Assembly (NCBI GenBank): GCA_002791255.1
Contig: PFWS01000062.1
Location: 1 to 10,115, forward strand
Length of the DNA: 10,115 nt
Direction: 5' to 3'
Origin: Candidatus Uhrbacteria bacterium CG_4_9_14_3_um_filter_36_7
Lineage (GTDB): Bacteria > Patescibacteriota > Patescibacteriia > UBA9934 > GWF2-40-263
Of this stretch, positions 6,668 through 10,115 are shown piece after piece (position 1 is the stretch's first letter; every line of letters begins with the position of its first letter). The translations under genes and the position numbers were made by a program. The notes below the pieces were generated by a model. The model saw only the letters and a list, made by a program, of their open reading frames with translations. It did no database searches and was not told where the DNA came from.

Positions 6668-8074
6668 TTATAAAATCACAAGACCTTGATCATCTGCAAG
6701 TCGCCGAAATGTAGGAGAAATACGATAAAGTTCTTCAAACGAAGAAGCAACAGCCTCTACTTGGTTATCGTCGTTCAAAACTCCCTCAGCTGGTCGCAGG
6801 ACAATAAATCGATCGCAGAAGCGCAGAGTACTTAAACGATGAGCAATAACCAGTGCGCCAATCCCAGAGGAAGAGAGCATTTGTTCAATCCCGCGTTGAA
6901 CTGCCTGTTCAGTGGTTGAATCAAGACTACTCGTCGCCTCATCAACAATAACAAATCGCAACTTTCCAACTAAACTCTTGGCCATGGCTGCGGCAACCAT
7001 CAGGCGTTGAGCTTGGCCTCCAGAAAGCTGTAAACCACTGCGACCAACTCTTGTCTTAAGTCCATTTGTTAGCCTTTTACCAAGATCCAGTTGAACTTGG
7101 CGTACCAAACTCCATAGCTGTTCCTCGGTTATCTTTATTCGATCTTCTTCTGATAAGGCATAAAGCAAATTATCCCGAAATGTTCCGTCAAACACTTCTG
7201 CTTGTTGTGGAACATATCCAACTATCTCAAGCCAGCTACTAAGATCAAGGTCACGTAAATCATGTCCATTAATTTTAACAGAACCTTGTTCTGGATCCAT
7301 GAATCGCAACAAAAGTCGCATAATTGTAGTCTTTCCTGCTCCACTTGAACCAATAAGAGCTACTTTTTGCCCTGGTAAAATAATCCAGGAAACATTACGA
7401 AGTACAGGAACTACTCCCCCATTTTTCTTTTTTCCTTCTTCTTCTAATTGTTCCTCTGTGTAAGTATGACCCACAGATGAAAACTCAATCGTTACCGACT
7501 CACAAGGATCAAGATGTATGGCTTTTTGTTTTTCCATAACCGATCGAGGAAGAAGCAAGGCGCGGCGAAGAGAGGTTACACCAGGCAAACATTCGTTTAA
7601 TTGTTTTTCAACATGCTGAAATCGCCAAAGATTATCAGAAACAGTTCCAGCCCAAACCATGAGTGGAAAAAGACTTCCAATCTCCATTACTCCAGATGAA
7701 ACTGAAGCAATTCCATATCCAAGAATTGCGGTAAGTGCCAGAATATTTATATATCCACGATGAATAATAGCCATAGAAAACCAAATCCAAAACTTTCGAT
7801 CGCGTGAAATAAGATCACGAAGCCTTAGCTCAATATCTTTAGCTTCCTCCTCTTCTTTTGCACACGTCTTAACTCGTTGAATGCGTTCAATACGTTCAAG
7901 CAAACGCCGGTTAATAGCACGGAATTCTTGATCAAGAGGAGTACATACTTGTGAAACCTTTTGATTTAAAAATAACCCAATAATCAAATAGCTAAGAAGT
8001 ACAGCTGTCATAATAAATCCAGAGAATTGATTAAGAAACCAGAGAAAAATAAAAGAGATAAAAAGAAGAATCAA
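6668..8074 (-). CDS. ABC exporter, C-terminal part: last membrane helices plus ATPase domain
   Basis: This is most of an MsbA/multidrug-type half-transporter. Its frame is open up to 8089; TTG at 8074 gives 468 residues but is probably not a real start. Hydrophobic helices lie at about 1-38 and 98-142. The nucleotide-binding domain has an A-loop tyrosine near 205, Walker A GSSGAGKTT (242-250), Q-loop VPQQ (288-291), signature LSGGQ (350-354), Walker B VIVDEA with D378/E379, and H-loop His412 in AHRLST. All catalytic residues are present, so the ATPase should work if it is made. An E/K/G-rich insert (about 207-220) sits between the A-loop and the VLRNVSW strand. The membrane domain lacks its first helices, which are encoded just upstream in another frame (8071-8556). 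Substrate cannot be told; lipid or drug export is a family-level guess. Confidence 0.9.
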   Translation of the reverse strand: MILLFISFIFLWFLNQFSGFIMTAVLLSYLIIGLFLNQKVSQVCTPLDQEFRAINRRLLERIERIQRVKTCAKEEEEAKDIELRLRDLISRDRKFWIWFSMAIIHRGYINILALTAILGYGIASVSSGVMEIGSLFPLMVWAGTVSDNLWRFQHVEKQLNECLPGVTSLRRALLLPRSVMEKQKAIHLDPCESVTIEFSSVGHTYTEEQLEEEGKKKNGGVVPVLRNVSWIILPGQKVALIGSSGAGKTTIMRLLLRFMDPEQGSVKINGHDLRDLDLSSWLEIVGYVPQQAEVFDGTFRDNLLYALSEEDRIKITEEQLWSLVRQVQLDLGKRLTNGLKTRVGRSGLQLSGGQAQRLMVAAAMAKSLVGKLRFVIVDEATSSLDSTTEQAVQRGIEQMLSSSGIGALVIAHRLSTLRFCDRFIVLRPAEGVLNDDNQVEAVASSFEELYRISPTFRRLADDQGLVIL

Positions 8075-8556
8075 TGCTTCCAGGCCATCAAAAAAATGAC
8101 ATTAATCGCCCGAAAAAGTTTATCCCTTCCCTTTTCAATATTTCCCATACTAAGTAGTTGATTCTCTCGTAGATGTTGATCAAGAGATTTCTCTAAAAAA
8201 GCTCGCAAACATGTAGTATCTACTTGAATCTGATTAAGCCCAAACACCCATTCTCTAGCAATGAAATTTTTTCGATCAAAAAATCCTCTACTAAAGAAAA
8301 GAAAAAAGAAGCCAAGAAAACCAATAGCAATCGATCGTGGCTGATCATGGATCAAACCGTTAATAATCTCACTCAAACACCATGGTTTTGCGGATTCAAG
8401 TACCATTGAGCAAAGAATGGCCAAAAACATTTTCTTAGCCCATTGCTTACTTTCGTTTGAAATAACTTTATTCCACACCCAGCTGTACACATCAAATGCA
8501 CTACGGATTTCTACCAAATACTCGCGCCAGTTTCTCGATCCTTTTTCCTCGCTCAT
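8071..8556 (-). CDS. ABC exporter, N-terminal part of the membrane domain (frame-shifted from the rest)
   Basis: This ORF encodes the start of the same half-transporter. It begins MSEEKGSRNWREYL, followed by membrane segments near KMFLAILCSMVLE and SIAIGFLGFFFLFFSRGFF, and the cytoplasmic coupling region MGNIEKGRDKLFRAINVIF, typical of exporter domains just before the third helix. The frame then reaches LMAWKH and TGA at 8073-8071. One base back, the next frame reads DGLEALILLFISF, exactly what an exporter should continue with. The combined protein would be 629 residues, the expected size. The frame is open to TTG at 8625, but that extension would overlap the upstream terminator. The ATG at 8556 has GGGGTG a few bases upstream and gives a sensible N-terminus; ATG 8568 is an alternative. 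Confidence 0.8.
   Translation of the reverse strand: MSEEKGSRNWREYLVEIRSAFDVYSWVWNKVISNESKQWAKKMFLAILCSMVLESAKPWCLSEIINGLIHDQPRSIAIGFLGFFFLFFSRGFFDRKNFIAREWVFGLNQIQVDTTCLRAFLEKSLDQHLRENQLLSMGNIEKGRDKLFRAINVIFLMAWKH
8089..8097 (-). other. Frameshift point / slippery site in the ABC exporter gene
   Basis: The minus strand reads A-TTTTTTT-G here (seven T's, 8096-8090). In the upstream frame the codons are ATT TTT TTG, which gives the heptamer T TTT TTG, a standard X XXY YYZ slippery pattern. A -1 shift here moves reading to GAT GGC CTG and joins the two parts of the transporter. A lost T, by mutation or by sequencing error, would look the same. I see no strong stem-loop or Shine-Dalgarno-like stimulator nearby. 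Confidence 0.8.
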
Positions 8557-8600
8557 CTTGCACCCCATGTAATTTGTGAAGCAATAAACATGTAATGAAC

Positions 8601-8633
8601 AAAAAACAATCCTGCCGCTTGGCAAGATTGTTT
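8601..8633 (-). terminator. Intrinsic terminator upstream of the ABC exporter gene
   Basis: In minus-strand RNA, AAACAAUCUUGCC (8633-8621) pairs with GGCAGGAUUGUUU (8616-8604) over 13 bp with one U-G wobble and an AAGC loop, and the stem runs into a T tract ending at 8601. On the plus strand the wobble would be a C-A mismatch and no T tract follows, so the hairpin is built for minus-strand transcripts. It lies 45 bases before the exporter ATG at 8556, inside its apparent leader. Confidence 0.8.
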
Positions 8634-8663
8634 GATATTCAAATTATTTTTATTTTAAAAAAT

Positions 8664-8765
8664 TTAAGTATCTATAATTTTGCCAAATGGTAAATCAATA
8701 ACGGCAACATCTGCATGATTAAGAAAAAAGGCTTGATTAAGTTGTTGTCTTTGGCAAAAGCTCAT
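8664..8765 (-). CDS. Possible 33-codon leader peptide
   Basis: A small ORF starts ATG at 8765, about 15 bases after the predicted transcription start, and ends TAA at 8664. It reads MSFCQRQQLNQAFFLNHADV and ends LPFGKIIDT. No Shine-Dalgarno precedes it, but several solid genes in this window also lack one. Codons 2-5 overlap element 1 of the leader inverted repeat and codons 27-30 overlap element 2, so ribosomes on this ORF would alter which hairpin forms. Four of codons 5-11 are glutamine. The frame is open further upstream without an ATG, to a stop near 8850. It may be a leader peptide, a gene remnant or chance; I recognise no homolog. Confidence 0.3.
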   Translation of the reverse strand: MSFCQRQQLNQAFFLNHADVAVIDLPFGKIIDT

Positions 8766-8787
8766 ACGGGTTTTAATAAATAAACAT

Positions 8788-8818
8788 ATTATATTAGCAA
8801 AAAAATAAAAAGAGTCAA
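8788..8818 (-). promoter_or_regulatory. Promoter for the ABC exporter leader
   Basis: On the minus strand, TTGACT (8818-8813, five of six consensus bases) is followed by TATAAT (8793-8788) after 19 bases, or by TAATAT (8796-8791) after 16. Either gives a plausible sigma-70 type promoter with transcription starting near 8781. It is the best promoter match I found in the window. Confidence 0.6.
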
Positions 8819-8832
8819 TATGTCTGTGGATA

Positions 8833-8859
8833 TTGATCTTTTTACCCTTTCATGATAAG
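8833..8859 (+). promoter_or_regulatory. Possible promoter of the lipoprotein genes
   Basis: TTGATC (8833-8838), 15 bases, then GATAAG (8854-8859), ending 38 bases before the ATG at 8898. It has the same spacing and -10-like box as the element before the 85-residue-protein gene. The -10 is a weak consensus match, so this is tentative. It is divergent from the exporter promoter about 15 bases to its left. Confidence 0.25.
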
Positions 8860-8897
8860 GAAAAACAAGACCTTTAAAAAACCGTGAGGGAACTATT

Positions 8898-9467
8898 ATG
8901 AAGAGAATGTTGATTTTGGTGGGTCTGCTGCTGTTTTTGTCGTCTTGTCTCACGACTTCATCAACGGATCTTACGGATCTTATTAATGAGACAGAATGTT
9001 CGAACAACGTTTTTGATATATTTCCATCAACCGATGAAGAAAAATTACTTTTTGTTGGGGCTAGCTCGGAGAATTACGCTTCGAGCATAACTAGTTGTCC
9101 ATCTGGGCAACTGGATATAGAAGGTATTAGTGGTTATTTATTGTATTTTGTGTTCCCTGATCAGTGGGAAAAATCCTACTGGGATGGGAATATATCATAC
9201 GGTGGCTATAGAGCCACTGTAGGAGACGGTGTCGGTTATGAGTTGATCCCTGAATGGTGCCAAGATGGTACTTTTGAGTGGACGAGTTCGGCAGGGCTCC
9301 CTGGAGGGAATGACGACTTGTCCTTTATTGGAAAATGTATACAAGAAGAAGGAGAGGGAGAAGGAACAACTCCTGCGCCACAAGAGTGGTGCAAGGAAAT
9401 CGAGATCAAAATCTACAACGGATCAGAGGGCCAGATTGGTTCTGGCACATTGATAAGTTGTGAGTAA
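8898..9467 (+). CDS. Unrecognised secreted lipoprotein, cysteine-bearing
   Basis: The 189-residue product starts MKRMLILVGLLLFLSSC, a lipoprotein signal peptide with lipobox LSSC and lipidated Cys17. The mature protein should therefore sit on the outer face of the cytoplasmic membrane. Past Cys17 there are six cysteines (34, 67, 121, 147, 165, 188), an even number that would suit disulfides. The body is rich in G, Y, W, D and S (QWEKSYWDGNISYGGY, 89-104), which suggests a beta-rich extracellular domain. A short low-complexity linker EEGEGEGTTPAPQ (150-162) precedes the C-terminal segment. GAGGG lies 7 bases before the ATG, fixing the start. The stop is 13 bases from the next lipoprotein gene, so the two form an operon. 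I recognise no family. Its GC content is above that of the genes to the left. Confidence 0.8.
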   Translation: MKRMLILVGLLLFLSSCLTTSSTDLTDLINETECSNNVFDIFPSTDEEKLLFVGASSENYASSITSCPSGQLDIEGISGYLLYFVFPDQWEKSYWDGNISYGGYRATVGDGVGYELIPEWCQDGTFEWTSSAGLPGGNDDLSFIGKCIQEEGEGEGTTPAPQEWCKEIEIKIYNGSEGQIGSGTLISCE

Positions 9468-9480
9468 CAAGGAGAAGAGG

Positions 9481-10115
9481 ATGAAGAAACTCTTGATGCT
9501 GCTGGGTATCACGATAATGTCGTGTGTCCCGGTCGAGGACGAGGACTTGCCAAGCTCGTCACCGACAGTAGAGATTCCGGAAGTTTGCTTCCCCGCCTAC
9601 GGGGATTCAGATGGTGACGGATATGGTAATGCCGCATATGTAGTAGAGTTCTGTGACGGTATCCAGGAAGGCTATGTGCTTGAGGATGGCGACTGCGACG
9701 ACTTGGATCCCGAAATCAACCCCGGCATGGACGAAGTCTGTGACGAAATCGACAACGACTGCGACGGAATCGTAGATGGGTCGTCCGCTGTCGATGCAAA
9801 AACGTGGTATCTGGACGCTGACGAAGATGGGTACGGAAACCAACAGCTCTGGATCTTTGCTTGTTCTCCGTCGTCGGAAGGTTATGTGTCCATCAACGGG
9901 GACTGCGATGATGAGGACGCAACGACTTATCCCAATGCCCCAGAGCTTTGCGACGACATCGACAACGACTGCGACGGGAATGTCGACGAGGATGTTGTAG
10001 ATCTTACGTGGTATATGGATACAGATAGGGATGGGTACGGCAGCTCAAGCACAACCGTGGCCTGCTCCAAACCAGACGGCAACTACATCGCCCGAGGCGG
10101 CGACTGCGACGATTC
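9481..10115 (+). CDS. Lipoprotein with tandem MopE-like metal-binding repeats (C-terminus beyond window)
   Basis: The visible 211 residues begin MKKLLMLLGITIMSC, a lipoprotein signal with Cys15 as the likely lipidated residue. AAGGAG sits 6 bases before the ATG. After an acidic S/P/E linker come repeats of about 70 residues. Each has a DxDxDGYG calcium-loop-like motif (DSDGDGYG 42-49, DADEDGYG 112-119, DTDRDGYG 181-188) and then GDCDD...E.CD.IDNDCDG..D (70-99, 140-169, third begins 207). The CDD...IDNDCDG block is the 'putative metal-binding motif' of the MopE type, found in surface and secreted proteins, mostly of unknown role. Cysteines recur in register and may form disulfides. Codon use is GC-rich (GAC, TGC, GGC) unlike the housekeeping genes. 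The ORF runs off the right edge, so length and any C-terminal domain are unknown. Confidence 0.88.
   Translation, partial: MKKLLMLLGITIMSCVPVEDEDLPSSSPTVEIPEVCFPAYGDSDGDGYGNAAYVVEFCDGIQEGYVLEDGDCDDLDPEINPGMDEVCDEIDNDCDGIVDGSSAVDAKTWYLDADEDGYGNQQLWIFACSPSSEGYVSINGDCDDEDATTYPNAPELCDDIDNDCDGNVDEDVVDLTWYMDTDRDGYGSSSTTVACSKPDGNYIARGGDCDD
9598..10115 (+). repeat. Tandem repeat coding for about 70-residue MopE/calcium-loop units
   Basis: Units start near 9598, 9808 and 10012 (Tyr40, Tyr110, Tyr178 of the lipoprotein). The spacing is 210 and then 204 bases. Conservation is clearest in the GACTGCGA-type codons of GDCDD and in IDNDCDG, whose DNA ATCGACAACGACTGCGACGG is identical in units 1 and 2. The third unit is cut by the window edge. 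Confidence 0.85.

Larger units (their letters stand above)
8601..8781 (-). ncRNA. Candidate attenuator leader (or small RNA gene) upstream of the ABC exporter
   Basis: A transcript starting near 8781 from the promoter at 8788-8818 would be about 180 nt to the terminator. It contains UUUUGCCAAA (8759-8750, element 1) and UUUGGCAAAA (8687-8678, element 2), a perfect 10-bp pair. Element 2 can instead pair with UUGCCAAG (8625-8618) in the 5' arm and loop of the terminator over 8 bp including one U-G. So 1:2 pairing allows the terminator, and 2:3 pairing blocks it. A short CAACA/TGTTG pair lies inside the 1:2 helix. I do not recognise a known riboswitch class. It could also be a free-standing small RNA. 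The pairings are seen in sequence; regulation is inference. Confidence 0.5.

Noticed and set aside
8557..8625. Upstream start (TTG 8625) for the exporter N-terminal ORF.
   Set aside because: It would translate through the terminator hairpin and give a non-family N-terminus; ATG 8556 is better placed.
8716..8741. Direct repeat TGATTAAG at 8716-8723 and 8734-8741 as an operator.
   Set aside because: Eight-base AT-rich repeats are expected by chance here. They lie in the loop of the inverted repeat, with no further copies seen.
1..10115. CRISPR arrays, tRNA or rRNA genes, insertion sequences, attachment sites.
   Set aside because: I saw no regularly spaced short repeats, no tRNA-like cloverleaf with a CCA end, no transposase motifs and no terminal inverted repeats. 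The only tandem repeats are the protein-coding MopE-like units.

Overview
The window looks like chromosomal DNA of a small-genome bacterium, most likely a member of the candidate phyla radiation (Patescibacteria). This is inferred from protein features only. SecA carries an extra segment of about 40 residues between its nucleotide-binding motifs. The serine hydroxymethyltransferase has a stretch before its VFPGLQGGPHNHQ motif that I associate with that group. Genes are tightly packed, and several housekeeping genes lack a clear Shine-Dalgarno sequence. Genes end in TAA or TGA and tryptophan is TGG, so the ordinary bacterial code fits; I see no sign of TGA read as glycine. Most of the window is AT-rich. 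The last 1.2 kb is clearly richer in GC.

Layout: positions 1-4782 hold a minus-strand run transcribed murC, murB, hpf (raiA), secA, with gaps of 9, 35 and 4 bases. It joins two steps of peptidoglycan precursor synthesis, a ribosome hibernation factor and the Sec export motor. secA runs off the left edge. Upstream is a monocistronic gene for an unrecognised 85-residue protein (4892-5149, minus) that ends in a strong hairpin terminator. Divergent from it is glyA (5283-6575, plus), which ends in a hairpin that can terminate in both directions. Converging on that hairpin from the right is an ABC exporter half-transporter (6668-8556, minus). Its reading frame is broken at a run of seven T's inside the membrane domain, and a single -1 shift there restores a full-length 629-residue protein.

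The 230 bases upstream of the exporter are the most interesting part. They hold a good minus-strand promoter, a possible 33-codon leader ORF, a 10-bp inverted repeat and an intrinsic terminator whose 5' arm can also pair with one arm of that repeat. This is the layout of a transcription attenuator or riboswitch-type leader, or of a small RNA gene of about 180 nt.

To the right (8898-10115, plus) are two consecutive lipoprotein genes with strong ribosome binding sites. The first encodes a cysteine-bearing secreted protein I do not recognise. The second, cut by the window edge, encodes tandem 70-residue repeats of the MopE-like putative metal-binding type (GDCDD...IDNDCDG) joined to DxDxDGYG calcium-loop motifs. 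Base composition here differs from the rest of the window.
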